Below, one piece after another: positions 25,246-33,883 of a stretch of 64,000 nt of DNA. The first letter of the stretch is position 1, and each line of letters begins with the position of its first letter. Both the position numbers and the translations under genes were made by a program. The notes beneath the pieces are model-generated. The model did no database searches. It worked only from the letters and a program-made list of their open reading frames with translations, and was not told the origin of the DNA. The DNA is taken from assembly GCF_900169165.1 (NCBI RefSeq), contig NZ_FXYY01000010.1:62001-126000 (forward strand), written 5' to 3'. Source of the DNA: Brevibacterium linens ATCC 9172 (GTDB lineage: Bacteria; Actinomycetota; Actinomycetes; Actinomycetales; Brevibacteriaceae).

Positions 25246-26106
25246 TCAGCCGAGTGATGCGGTGATCATGTCATCCATCGCCGAGGCGGTCAGCCCCCGC
25301 CACTGCCGTCGTGACGGTGCGGACGGAATCCGCGCGCCGCGCACCTTGGCCAGGGCCACCTCGGTGATGGGGGCATGCTGCGGAAATGCGGTCAGCGCGT
25401 GGAATCCCGCTTCCTCTTTGCCGATGATCTCACCGGTCGCAAGCGTATGATGCATCCGCGCGGGACCGAGCACACACCACTCGACGCTACCGGCTGAAAG
25501 TCCCCGCGGGGACGTCACGAATCGACGAAGCAGCGATCCCGGGCTGCGCGACGGTCGGTCGCGCAGCTGTGCGGCCAACGGAGTCCAGTACTCGCGCAGA
25601 TTCGTGCGGATCCACGGGCGAAGCGCCTCCGGCTGCGCATCGACATCCCACTCGGCGATCGGCCGACCTCGCACCGTGATCCCGCCGTCGACGAGCTCCT
25701 TCCAGGTCACCGGATTGACGTCGAACGCGCCGTTCGAGTCGAAGACCTCACCGGTGTGAGAAGCGATCGGACGGATCTGCGTGACGGGTCGACCGACCTC
25801 GGATTCGGCGATGAAGACGGTATTGCAACAGGCGCTCACACCTCGCCCGCGCGCCGCCCCGACCACCAGGCGGGGCACCTGCGAGAGATAGAGCAGCCGC
25901 AGGCGGCGGAGGAGATCTGGCCGTGTCCGGTACTCATCGGCGATGACCGCGACGAGGTCGATGTCGCTGCGGCCCGGGCGGTAGGCACCGAGCGCGATGG
26001 ACCCGGTCACAGCGCAGGCGATGATGCCGCCGGGCAGGACCCGATCGGCAATACGCAGATAGGACCTGATGGCGGTTGCGGCGTCCGGCGGCAGCTGTGA
26101 GCGCAT
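25246..26106 (-). CDS. Nucleotidyltransferase-domain protein, aminoglycoside adenylyltransferase-like
   Basis: 286 aa. The Pol-beta-type nucleotidyltransferase motif is VTGSIALGAYRPGRSDIDLVAV (around 33-54) with the GS and DxD metal ligands. The C-terminal half is helical with WCVLGPARMHHTLATGEIIGKEE, as in the AadA/DUF4111 group. Such enzymes adenylylate a hydroxyl of a small molecule; resistance to streptomycin/spectinomycin is possible but a chromosomal actinobacterial homologue often has another role. Single gene. Confidence 0.8.
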   Translation of the reverse strand: MRSQLPPDAATAIRSYLRIADRVLPGGIIACAVTGSIALGAYRPGRSDIDLVAVIADEYRTRPDLLRRLRLLYLSQVPRLVVGAARGRGVSACCNTVFIAESEVGRPVTQIRPIASHTGEVFDSNGAFDVNPVTWKELVDGGITVRGRPIAEWDVDAQPEALRPWIRTNLREYWTPLAAQLRDRPSRSPGSLLRRFVTSPRGLSAGSVEWCVLGPARMHHTLATGEIIGKEEAGFHALTAFPQHAPITEVALAKVRGARIPSAPSRRQWRGLTASAMDDMITASLG

Positions 26107-26533
26107 GCGGCCAGGTTATCCAGGATCACGTCCCACCGCTGCGTCCGCAGCGCTCGCCGGCAGCAGTACGGTCGCGTTCGAGCGCCTGAACTTTCCATGG
26201 CCCACGCCTGCGAACAGCCCGACGAGCGGATCGAGACCCCGGTCACGGGCGGGTGAGAGCACCGCTGGTCACCGCGCGGCGTTCAGTGAACTCTGATCGC
26301 TTACACGCGGACCCGTGAAGATTCGTTGCGGCGAGAATGAGTCATCTCGAAGTCTCTCTGCATTGAACGGGGCCGTCCGGTCCGTCAGTGTTGTGTGGGG
26401 CGATTCCACGGCACCTTCTGCATGGGTGTTCCTGTGCCGACCACAGGGCAGATGCCGCAGAACCCACCACGTGTGCCGCGCACCAGGAGTCGCCGACCGG
26501 GTCGAGGACCCGATCAAGAGAAAGTGAGAACAG
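26107..26533. other. Intergenic ahead of lysozyme-like gene
   Basis: About 430 bp. No plausible protein. Actinobacterial cell-wall hydrolase genes often carry a c-di-AMP (ydaO-type) riboswitch here; I looked for its conserved GGGTGAAT-type blocks and did not find them. A weak GAGAAAGTGAGA ribosome site precedes the ATG at 26534. Confidence 0.4.
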
Positions 26534-27127
26534 ATGAAACGTGCGCGCACACTTGCGGTGACTGCACTGTCCGCCGCCGTCCTCGCCGGAGGAGTCTCCC
26601 TGGCAACGGCGACCTCGGCCTCGGCCGACCCGATCACCGGAGACGTCAGCCAGGACGGTGAAGCCGCCCAGTCCGACGCCGGCTCGACCGGAGGGATCGA
26701 CGACCCGGATGAGCTGAGCGCCGAACAGATCGACAATGCGCGCACCATCATCGGCGTCGGCAAGGGCGCAGACCTGTCCAAGCAGGCACAGACGATCGCC
26801 GTGATGACCGCACTGCAGGAATCGAGCCTCAATGACCTCGACGGAGGCGACCGCGATTCCGCCGGTGCCTTCCAGCAGCGCCCCTCGATGAACTGGGGAT
26901 CGGCCGACGAAGTCACCGACACCGTGTACGCGTCGAAAGCCTTCTACGGGGTCGACTCCGGCACCGCCAACCCGGGTCTGACCCAGATCGCCGACTGGGA
27001 GAGCATCGACCCCGGTGATGCCGCACAGGAAGTGCAGCACTCCGGCTACCCCGACGCCTACGACAAGTGGGAACCGCTAGCGAAGAAGCTCGTCGACGAG
27101 AACCAGGACGTCGACTCCATCGACTGA
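26534..27127 (+). CDS. Secreted lysozyme-like (transglycosylase-fold) protein
   Basis: 197 aa. Signal peptide with basic start MKRARTL and cleavage likely after Ala31 (SASA-DP). An acidic linker (to about 60) precedes a compact domain with AVMTALQESSLNDLDGGDRDSAGAFQQRPSMNWGS, in which Glu96 is the expected catalytic residue of the lysozyme-like fold and FQQRPS is a signature of actinobacterial members of this group. Predicted to cut or remodel peptidoglycan outside the membrane. Single gene. Confidence 0.85.
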   Translation: MKRARTLAVTALSAAVLAGGVSLATATSASADPITGDVSQDGEAAQSDAGSTGGIDDPDELSAEQIDNARTIIGVGKGADLSKQAQTIAVMTALQESSLNDLDGGDRDSAGAFQQRPSMNWGSADEVTDTVYASKAFYGVDSGTANPGLTQIADWESIDPGDAAQEVQHSGYPDAYDKWEPLAKKLVDENQDVDSID

Positions 27128-27197
27128 TGACCGCGGGTCCGAGAGTCCTGTCAACTCGGCATCTGGCTATGGATTCGTCCACAACCCCGAGATAGAA

Positions 27198-27216
27198 TGT
27201 ACCTACAGTAGTGACA
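27198..27216. promoter_or_regulatory. Operator-like palindrome of toxin-antitoxin pair
   Basis: A 19-bp imperfect palindrome (TGT-N2-CTAC-A-GTAG-N2-ACA, 7 of 9 pairs match) overlaps a TAGAAT -10-like box (27193-27198) and ends 16 bp before the antitoxin ATG, which has GGAGGTGG as ribosome site. Type II pairs usually repress themselves through such a site. Confidence 0.55.
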
Positions 27217-27232
27217 TTTCGGGAGGTGGACG

Positions 27233-27478
27233 ATGACCACGATGTCGAGTCGGGAATTCAACCGGGACGTATCGGCTGCCAAACGTGCGGCCAAGCACGG
27301 ACCGGTCACCATCACCGAACATGGTCGTCGCGCGCACGTTCTGCTGACTGCCGATGAGTACGATCAACTCAGCGGCAGATCGGACCTCGTCGGAGATGCC
27401 CTCGTCATCCACGACGATGATCCGGACCTCGATCTGCCTCATCGTTCTCAGCGAACGCTGCGGGTGCCCGAACTGTGA
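27233..27478 (+). CDS. Antitoxin, Phd/YefM family
   Basis: 81 aa. The N-terminal half is the Phd/YefM DNA-binding fold (SSREFNRDVSAAKRAAKHGPVTITEHGRRAHVLLTADEY in pattern), the C-terminal half (GRSDLVGDALVIHDDD...) is the acidic, flexible toxin-binding tail. It should repress its own promoter and neutralise the PIN-domain toxin encoded by the next gene, which starts inside its stop codon. Confidence 0.9.
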   Translation: MTTMSSREFNRDVSAAKRAAKHGPVTITEHGRRAHVLLTADEYDQLSGRSDLVGDALVIHDDDPDLDLPHRSQRTLRVPEL

Positions 27479-27885
27479 GGTATCTGCTGGACACCAACAT
27501 CATCAGTGACGCTCGCCGCGGCAACCGGACGCCCGTCGGATCCTGGATCGCCGCACAGAAGATCGATGATCTGGCCATCAGCGCCATCACGGTCCTCGGA
27601 CTCGACGTCGGCGTCCGACGGAAAGAGCGACGGGACGCCCGCGCTGGGTCCGTCCTTCGGCAGTGGTTCGACGAACAGGTCTCTGAGGTCTTCGACGGAA
27701 GAATTCTTGCCGTCGATGCCGAAGTGGCTGTGCAGGCATCGCAACTGCACGTCCCTGACCCGATGCCCGACATGGACAGCCTGATCGCAGGGACCGCACT
27801 CGCACACTCTCTGACCCTGGTCACGAGGAACATCGCGGACTTCGCGAATATCGGAGTCAGACTGCTCAATCCCTGGGAGGACTGA
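27475..27885 (+). CDS. PIN-domain toxin, VapC/FitB type
   Basis: 136 aa from a GTG overlapping the antitoxin stop (GTGA). PIN-domain ribonuclease pattern: Asp6 in YLLDTNII, PMPDMDSLIAGTAL with the third acidic site, and TLVTRNIADF with the fourth. Odd: the second acidic residue, the Glu in the usual SxITxxEL motif, is missing; the segment reads SAITVLGLDVG, with Gly42 in that place and Asp44 two residues on. The toxin may be weak or use Asp44. The pair probably acts as a stress or plasmid/island stability module. Confidence 0.88.
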   Translation: MRYLLDTNIISDARRGNRTPVGSWIAAQKIDDLAISAITVLGLDVGVRRKERRDARAGSVLRQWFDEQVSEVFDGRILAVDAEVAVQASQLHVPDPMPDMDSLIAGTALAHSLTLVTRNIADFANIGVRLLNPWED

Positions 27886-27897
27886 CCTCCTTCGCGG

Positions 27898-29166
27898 TCA
27901 CTCTGCCAGCGCGCCGGCGGTGAGCCGGCGGACCACCTCGGTGAGGTGATGGAGACCCGAGACGAGATCCTCGTCCTTCGTGAACTCGGCAAGACTGTGC
28001 GAGACCCCGTCGACGCTGGGAATGAAGAGCATGACGGTGGGCACTTCGTCCTTCATGTTCGTCGAGTCGTGCCCGGCCACGGTCATCACCGTCGCCGAGG
28101 TGAGTCCCAAATCATCGGCGACCGTGCGCGCCAGCTCGACCCCGTCCTCGGAATACGGGTTCTGATCCCAACTGTGTTCGGCGACGATCTCGATCTCCAC
28201 GCGATCTTCCGCGCTGACCTGGGCGATCGTGGCCATGAGCGTCTCATGGGCGGCGGCGATCACCTCGGCGCTGGGGGACCGCAGATCGAGCAACAGGCTG
28301 ACTTCGCTGGCGACGACGACCGGTGAGTTCGGGTAGACGGTGAGCTGTCCGCATGAGGTGTGCAGGGCACCCGGCTCGAAGTCGTCGACGAGTTCCCGTG
28401 CGGCCACGACCAGGCGGGCGGCACCGAGCAGGGCATCCTGCCGATCGGCCATGAGCGTCGACCCGCTGTGGGCCTGTGCGCCGGTGACCTTGAACTCGTA
28501 CTTGTGAGCCGCCCACGTGGCATTGACGAGCCCGATGCTCACTCCGTCCTCTTCCATGCTGCGGCCCTGCTGGACGTGGATCTCCGCATAGGCGGCGATC
28601 TCCGGGGGCGTGAAGTCTCCGCGTTCCCCCAGCTCATCGAGCGCCTCGGCGACGGTGATTCCCGCGGCATCACGCGTGGTCAGGGCCGCCTCCAACTCGG
28701 CCTTGCCGGTGAAGACATTGGATCCCATCATCGACGGTTTGAACCGTGAGCCCTCTTCATTGAACCAGTTGACCACGGCGAGGTTGAACGTCGCCTTCGA
28801 CGGGTCCGCCCGCAGCTCATCGGCGATCGCGAAACACGCATGCGCCGAAGCCATCACCCCGTAGGCACCGTCGAAACGACCGGCCGTCGGCTGCGAGTCC
28901 ATATGCGAACCCGTGAGCACATACGGGGCCCCGGGCACGAGCTCGAGGAGCCCGAACTGATTGCCGATCACATCCCGGTGGACGCTGAAACCGTGCTTGA
29001 CGAGCAGCTCTTCGAACCATTTCCGCTGCTGGCCATCGGCGGCGCTCGCCGCCTGACGGTCGACCCCGTTCGTGCCCTCGACGGCACCGAAACGCGAATG
29101 CACGGCCCAATCGGCGAGGAACTCGGCTTCGCGATCGGCGCTGATCAGGGAGGGTGAAACGGTCAT
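27898..29166 (-). CDS. M20-family Zn-dependent amidohydrolase, carbamoyl-amino-acid hydrolase type
   Basis: 422 aa. Metal-binding motifs of the N-carbamoyl-L-amino acid hydrolase/allantoate amidohydrolase group: TGSHMDSQPTAGRFDGAYGV, WFNEEGSRF, EIHVQQGRSME, and AGHDSTNM near the end, with dimer-lid GAQAHSGSTLM. Hydrolyses an amide or carbamoyl bond in the cytosol. Start ATG 29164-29166 is set by family length; the frame continues into the upstream gene. It is the last gene of a three-gene unit (22-bp gap) with a ThDP enzyme and a transporter under a PucR-type regulator. Confidence 0.9.
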   Translation of the reverse strand: MTVSPSLISADREAEFLADWAVHSRFGAVEGTNGVDRQAASAADGQQRKWFEELLVKHGFSVHRDVIGNQFGLLELVPGAPYVLTGSHMDSQPTAGRFDGAYGVMASAHACFAIADELRADPSKATFNLAVVNWFNEEGSRFKPSMMGSNVFTGKAELEAALTTRDAAGITVAEALDELGERGDFTPPEIAAYAEIHVQQGRSMEEDGVSIGLVNATWAAHKYEFKVTGAQAHSGSTLMADRQDALLGAARLVVAARELVDDFEPGALHTSCGQLTVYPNSPVVVASEVSLLLDLRSPSAEVIAAAHETLMATIAQVSAEDRVEIEIVAEHSWDQNPYSEDGVELARTVADDLGLTSATVMTVAGHDSTNMKDEVPTVMLFIPSVDGVSHSLAEFTKDEDLVSGLHHLTEVVRRLTAGALAE

Positions 29167-29188
29167 GAGGGGTCCTTTCGGAGAGCTG

Positions 29189-30949
29189 TCAGGCGGTTTC
29201 GTCTGCGGCCGGAGGCATCGTCGCCGGGTCGATGAGCACATGGATGAGGGCGGGCCCGTCGTGAGCCAAGGCCCGGTCGAGCGCGGCTGCGAAGTCCTCG
29301 GTGGCCTCGACGCGCTCGCCGTGGCCGACCATTCCCGCTCCCGTCGCAGTACCGTCTGCTCCCGGTGGAACAGAGCCGGAGACCCTCGCCGAGGCGACCC
29401 CGGAGCTGCCGAGATCGAATGCCGACATCCACGCCGCGAAGTTCGGGTTGACCATCCGCGTGCCCGAGGGCCGCCCGGGATAGTGGTTCTCCTGGTGGGA
29501 CACGATCGTGCCGTACACACCGTTGTCGACGACGATGATGAGCGGTGATCCGCTGTGGGCGAAGGCCGTGGCGATCTCCTGGCCGTTCATGAGGAAGTCC
29601 CCATCGCCGCAGATCGCGACCGCACGCCGTTCCGGGTACGCCAGAGAGGCCGCCACCGCGGCGGGAACGGCGAGGCCCATCGCCCCGTTGCGGGCTCCGA
29701 CGAGGCCGGCCGGGCGCTCATGCCGGATGAACCGGTGCCCCCAGATCGTCGCATTGCCGGCTCCATAGGTGAGGATCGCATCCCCGCCGAGGCGGTCATC
29801 GAGAATCCCGAACGCCACCCCGAGATCGACCCCGGCACGGTTCGCGTTCTCCGGTGCCGCCTCGGCGTCGGGGCGGTGCGCGGCGAACCGGGACTGCACG
29901 TCGGCACGTGACTGCATCCACTCATCCGTCCGAGTCCCGCGCAGCTGCCCGGGATCGCGAGCGCCACCGGCATCGTTCCTGGTCAGGGCCTGCGTGAAGG
30001 AATCCGGGGAGGCGATGATGTGCTCATCGATGCGCCCTGCGTGCTGGGTTGCCTCCATGTCGAGGGAGACGAGCACGGTTTCGGCGTCGAAGCCGATCGT
30101 GTACCCGTCGCTCAAGACGTCGGACCGGGTGCAGCCGACGAAGACGACGAGGTCCGCCTCGGCGAAACCGGCCGCCACGGCATCGGCGCGACCGTAGCCG
30201 AGCCAGCCGGCCCACGCCGGCGAGGAATGCGGAATCGCATCGTAGGCGCGCCAATCGCAGAAGATCGGCACCCCCGCCGAGGCGGCCAGACCGGCCAGCT
30301 CGGCGCCGCACCCGTTGTGCCACCCATCCCCGCCGAGGACGAACGCGGGACGCTCGGCCGCCGCGATCCGAGAAGCCAACCCGTCGATGACGGCGGGGGC
30401 CGGGGTCGGTGGGGCCACCTCGGCGAGTGTCGGGGTGGGGGACTCGGTGAGACGGACGAGGACGTCTTCGGGCAGGCCGACGACGACGGGGCCGGGGCGA
30501 CCGGAGGCGGCGATGCGCAGGGCGTCGGCGGTGATCTCACCGGCACGGGCCTCGTCATCGATGGTGAGCACGCGCTTCGCCGTCGAGGAGAACCATTCGG
30601 GCAGGCTGAACTCCTGGAAGGATTCGCGGGATCGATCGTTGAGGGGGACGAGGCCGACGAAGAGGACGAGCGCGGTCGCGTCCTGCCAGGCGGTGTGGAC
30701 GGAGATCATCGCATTCGCCGCCCCGGGACCGCGGGTGACCATGGCGATTCCGGGACGACCGGTCAGCCGGGATTCGGCCAGCGCCATGAACCCCGCACCG
30801 CCCTCCTGCCGGCACACGACGGTCTCGATGTTCGCGTCATACAGTCCGTCGAGGACGTCGAGGTAGGACTCGCCAGGGACCGCGTAGACGCGTTCGATGC
30901 CCGCGCTCTCCAGGGTGTCGACGATGAGGTGGCCGGCGGAACGCGACAT
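29189..30949 (-). CDS. ThDP-dependent decarboxylase/ligase, acetolactate-synthase-like
   Basis: 586 aa. Three-domain thiamin-diphosphate enzyme: the activating Glu49 in VCRQEGGAGFMA, the central domain (to about 350), and the ThDP/Mg motif CGDGDFLMNGQE followed by VVDNGVYGT. It would decarboxylate a 2-oxo acid and transfer the aldehyde unit, but is not in an ilv operon. Two low-order insertions occur, at about 345-395 and 540-560. Start ATG 30947-30949 fits the family. Context (amidohydrolase, MHS transporter, PucR regulator) suggests catabolism of an imported nitrogenous acid. Confidence 0.87.
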   Translation of the reverse strand: MSRSAGHLIVDTLESAGIERVYAVPGESYLDVLDGLYDANIETVVCRQEGGAGFMALAESRLTGRPGIAMVTRGPGAANAMISVHTAWQDATALVLFVGLVPLNDRSRESFQEFSLPEWFSSTAKRVLTIDDEARAGEITADALRIAASGRPGPVVVGLPEDVLVRLTESPTPTLAEVAPPTPAPAVIDGLASRIAAAERPAFVLGGDGWHNGCGAELAGLAASAGVPIFCDWRAYDAIPHSSPAWAGWLGYGRADAVAAGFAEADLVVFVGCTRSDVLSDGYTIGFDAETVLVSLDMEATQHAGRIDEHIIASPDSFTQALTRNDAGGARDPGQLRGTRTDEWMQSRADVQSRFAAHRPDAEAAPENANRAGVDLGVAFGILDDRLGGDAILTYGAGNATIWGHRFIRHERPAGLVGARNGAMGLAVPAAVAASLAYPERRAVAICGDGDFLMNGQEIATAFAHSGSPLIIVVDNGVYGTIVSHQENHYPGRPSGTRMVNPNFAAWMSAFDLGSSGVASARVSGSVPPGADGTATGAGMVGHGERVEATEDFAAALDRALAHDGPALIHVLIDPATMPPAADETA

Positions 30950-30978
30950 TGGGTGTCCTTTCGAGGGTCGAACGGTTC

Positions 30979-32310
30979 TCAGTGCTTGAAGCCGGGCAGA
31001 TCGACGCTCAGCTTCGGGGCGATGGCGCCGGCGAAAGCGGTGAACAGGGACAGGAAGGCGAGCATCGCGGCTGCCGGCCACCAGTGGTCGCCCGCCGAGG
31101 CGACGAAGCCGGTCGCGAGCAGGGGGATGAATCCGGAGATCATGCCCGCGGCATTCTGGGACATGCTCACGCCCGTGTACCGGGTGGTCGCCGGGAACAG
31201 GCCGGTCATCACGGTACCCGAGGCCGCGTAGGGAAGGGACAGTGTGCCGACCGCGAGGGTCATGGCGATGACGACGAGTGCGGGGACCCCGGACTCGAAC
31301 ATGAAGAAGGCCGGAACGGCGACCACTGCCGAGGCGACACCGCCCCAGAGGATGACCCGGCTGGCACCGTACTTCGTGCCGAGCATGCCACCCCAGATCA
31401 GGACGAAGATCTCGACGGCGGCGGCGACCATGCTGCCGAGCAGCAGGAGCGAATCGTCGTAGCCGAGGACGTTGACGCCGTACCAGACGCAGAATGCGGT
31501 GACGAGGTAGAAACCGCCGACGCCGAGGAGGGCTGCGGCCATGCCGATGATGATCTGCTTCCACGAGTCGCGGAAGGTTGTGGTGATCGGGCTCTTCTCG
31601 ACCTCTCCCGACTCCTCCAACTGGCGGAAGACCGGTGACTCCTCGAGGCGGCTGCGGATGTAGACGGCGACGAGGAGGAGCGGGATGGCGACGAGGAACG
31701 GAATGCGCCAGCCCCACGAGTGGAAGCTGTCCTGGGACAGGATGAGGGTGAAGACGAAGAATCCGCCCGAGGACAGGATCGTGCCGATGGGCGAGCCGAT
31801 CTGCGGGATCGCCGCATAGCGGGCGCGCAGGTGCAGGGGCGCGTTCTCGACGACGAGGGTCATCGCCCCCGACCATTCGCCGCCGACGAAGAGACCCTGG
31901 AAGATGCGGAGGAGGACGAGCAGGGCAGGAGCGGCGAACCCGATGGCCGCATAGGTCGGCAGCAGGCCGATGAGGCCGGTGACGACGCCGATGCCGACGA
32001 TCGTGATCATGAGGACCCGACGACGGCCGACCTTGTCGCCCATGCGGCCGAAGATGAGACCGCCGATCGGGCGAGCGGCCAGACCCACACCGAAGGTCGC
32101 GAAGGAGGCCAGCGCGGCTGCGGTGGCGTTCTCGCTGGTGAAGTACTGGACATTGAAGATCAGGGCGGCCGCGGCCGAGAAGAGGAAGAAGTCGTACCAC
32201 TCGAGGGCGGTGCCGATCAGCGCACCGGCGGCCACCTTGTTCGCGTCCTTGATGCTCAGTTCTGTTGTGGCGCTGGCCTCGGCGGACGCCGTGGTTTTCT
32301 GCTCGCTCAT
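30979..32310 (-). CDS. MFS transporter, metabolite:H+ symporter (MHS) family
   Basis: 443 aa, 12 predicted membrane helices. The first helix motif GTALEWYDFFLFS and the loop GRMGDKVGRRRVLM are typical of the MHS/ShiA-ProP subfamily, which imports organic acids and betaine-like solutes by proton symport. A 30-residue cytosolic N-terminus rich in Ala/Thr/Ser precedes helix 1. First gene of the unit with the ThDP enzyme (29-bp gap), divergent from the regulator at 32536, so probably imports the pathway substrate. Confidence 0.9.
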   Translation of the reverse strand: MSEQKTTASAEASATTELSIKDANKVAAGALIGTALEWYDFFLFSAAAALIFNVQYFTSENATAAALASFATFGVGLAARPIGGLIFGRMGDKVGRRRVLMITIVGIGVVTGLIGLLPTYAAIGFAAPALLVLLRIFQGLFVGGEWSGAMTLVVENAPLHLRARYAAIPQIGSPIGTILSSGGFFVFTLILSQDSFHSWGWRIPFLVAIPLLLVAVYIRSRLEESPVFRQLEESGEVEKSPITTTFRDSWKQIIIGMAAALLGVGGFYLVTAFCVWYGVNVLGYDDSLLLLGSMVAAAVEIFVLIWGGMLGTKYGASRVILWGGVASAVVAVPAFFMFESGVPALVVIAMTLAVGTLSLPYAASGTVMTGLFPATTRYTGVSMSQNAAGMISGFIPLLATGFVASAGDHWWPAAAMLAFLSLFTAFAGAIAPKLSVDLPGFKH

Positions 32311-32509
32311 AGTGTGCTCCGTTGAGGATCGGGACGCGGTCCGCGGCTCCGCCGGTCGGCGGCTGGGCCGGTGGGCCCATGCGGGTCCGGTGTCGGTCGA
32401 GTCGTTCGGACCGGTCGCATTCGGTGGTGTGTGACCGGCAGATATCGACCTTACCGAGTGTCGTACGTCTCTTCCCAGACACATTTGTCGCCGAATAGGA
32501 CAGCAGGAT

Positions 32510-32523
32510 TGTGCATCTGCACA
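32510..32523. promoter_or_regulatory. Palindrome TGTGCA-TC-TGCACA, candidate operator
   Basis: Perfect 6-bp inverted repeat with a 2-bp spacer, 12 bp before the start of the PucR-type regulator in the 225-bp gap shared with the transporter operon. It could serve for self-control, for control of the divergent operon, or both. Confidence 0.45.
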
Positions 32524-32535
32524 TATTGTGGGGTG

Positions 32536-33738
32536 ATGACTGCCTATCGTGACCGCCGACTCCGCGATCGTCCGCTTCCGGGAGACGCGGCCCGATGGCT
32601 CGAGCTCCTCGATGCCCTCGACCTCGACGAGCTGACCGATCGCTTCATGGCCCGTGTCGTCCGCGTTCCCGGCTATGATCCCGCGCCGATCCCGGTCTCG
32701 GAACTTCGTCGGACCGGGCGTGATTCGTTCCGTACCCTCATCGAAGGACTGCGCGCAGGAGGATTCGACGGGCCTGTGACTGTCTCGACGGAGGTCGGGG
32801 TCTCCCGGGCCCGGGCCGGCATCCCGCTCGAGGCGCTGATGACGGCGATCCGCCTCGACTTCAGCGTGCTCTGGGAGGTGCTCACTCGGGTGGCGACCCA
32901 GGACGATGCGGAGTTGGTCATCCGCCACACGGGCATCGTGCTGTCCACGGTCGACGAATACGTCTCCCAGGTCCAACAGGCCTACACGGCCGAGCTCGCG
33001 CGGATGCGGGCCGAGGAGTACTCGGTGCACGCCGGCCTCATCGCCAGTCTGTTCGAGGATCCGGACCCGACCGGCGAACGACTGTCGACGATCGCGACCG
33101 GGCTCGGTCTCGACGTCGACTGCCCGCTGCTCGTCATCGCCGCCACCGGGGACGATGTCCGGGCCCTGCAGGTGATCATCTCCGATCATGTCCGCGCGGG
33201 CGGAACCATGTTCGCGCACCACCTCGGCGAGGTTCTCATCGCGTTCACGCAGGTTCCAGAAGGCGTGGGCCATGTTTCCGATCCCGTCGGTGGCGGAGTC
33301 GGTCATTCGCTGGGGGCGCTCGCCGGCAGGATCGCCGAGGCCAGGGTGGGGTACGTCCGCGCCGAAGGAATCGGGGCCCTGCGGCGTTCGGCTCTGACGG
33401 CCCGAGACCTCGCCGACGTCATCGCCGCTGATGAGACGTCTGCGATGACATGGAGGCGCGGATGGGCACGGTTGGCCGCTCGGTCGCTCAATGCCGCGGG
33501 CAACCCGATCCTCGCCGATGTCGAATCGGCGTTGGGTGAGTGCGGGCCGGTCGAGCGAGAGCGTCTCATCGAGGCGGTGCAGGTGTATCTGGCGACGGGG
33601 AGCATCGGCGCGTCGGCCGAGCGGCTGTTCTGCCACCGCAACACTGTGGCCAATCGCCTGCGCCGTTTCGCCGACCTCACCGGCGTCGACCCGATGATCC
33701 CCGCCGAGGCGGCCCGCCTCGTCGTCGGTTGGGCGTGA
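32536..33738 (+). CDS. PucR/CdaR-type transcriptional regulator
   Basis: 400 aa. The C-terminal helix-turn-helix TGSIGASAERLFCHRNTVANRLRRF matches the PucR HTH_30 type. The N-terminal ~150 residues (VSELRRTGRDSFRTLIEGL, GIPLEALMTAIRLDFSVLW) and the central GGDEF-like remnant are as in CdaR/PucR sensors that respond to catabolic substrates. ATG 32536 follows GTGGGGTG. Divergent from the transporter-ThDP-amidohydrolase operon and very likely its regulator. Confidence 0.87.
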   Translation: MTAYRDRRLRDRPLPGDAARWLELLDALDLDELTDRFMARVVRVPGYDPAPIPVSELRRTGRDSFRTLIEGLRAGGFDGPVTVSTEVGVSRARAGIPLEALMTAIRLDFSVLWEVLTRVATQDDAELVIRHTGIVLSTVDEYVSQVQQAYTAELARMRAEEYSVHAGLIASLFEDPDPTGERLSTIATGLGLDVDCPLLVIAATGDDVRALQVIISDHVRAGGTMFAHHLGEVLIAFTQVPEGVGHVSDPVGGGVGHSLGALAGRIAEARVGYVRAEGIGALRRSALTARDLADVIAADETSAMTWRRGWARLAARSLNAAGNPILADVESALGECGPVERERLIEAVQVYLATGSIGASAERLFCHRNTVANRLRRFADLTGVDPMIPAEAARLVVGWA

Positions 33739-33753
33739 GCGGGGCGGGGCTTG

Positions 33754-33848
33754 CAGCGCAACAACTGCTTCAAAGTGTGTGCGCGCAGCATTTGCGTTAT
33801 GCGCCTGCACGTTGAGCCAGCTGGTGTGCACGTGGGCGCGAATTCGGC
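33754..33848. repeat. 95-bp direct repeat, copy A
   Basis: Matches 35061-35155 in the same orientation with 6 mismatches in 95 positions by hand alignment. Internal structure: GCGCA near the start and TGCGC about 25 nt later can pair; the core CCAGCTGG is palindromic and is flanked on both sides by GCACGT. Starts 16 bp after the PucR gene and ends 35 bp before the stop of the DUF2332 gene. Confidence 0.9.
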
Positions 33849-33883
33849 ACCATGTTGTGACTTGTTCGAAGCGGGTGGACCAA

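Noticed and set aside
26107-26533. c-di-AMP riboswitch ahead of the lysozyme-like gene
   Set aside because: The conserved blocks of the ydaO motif could not be found.
30950-32524. Upstream extension of the ThDP-enzyme frame into the transporter gene
   Set aside because: Arg/Pro/His-rich shadow translation of the MHS transporter; family start is at 30949.
32311-33831. Upstream extension of the MHS transporter frame across the divergent regulator gene
   Set aside because: It runs antisense to the PucR gene and into repeat copy A; the normal start lies at 32310.
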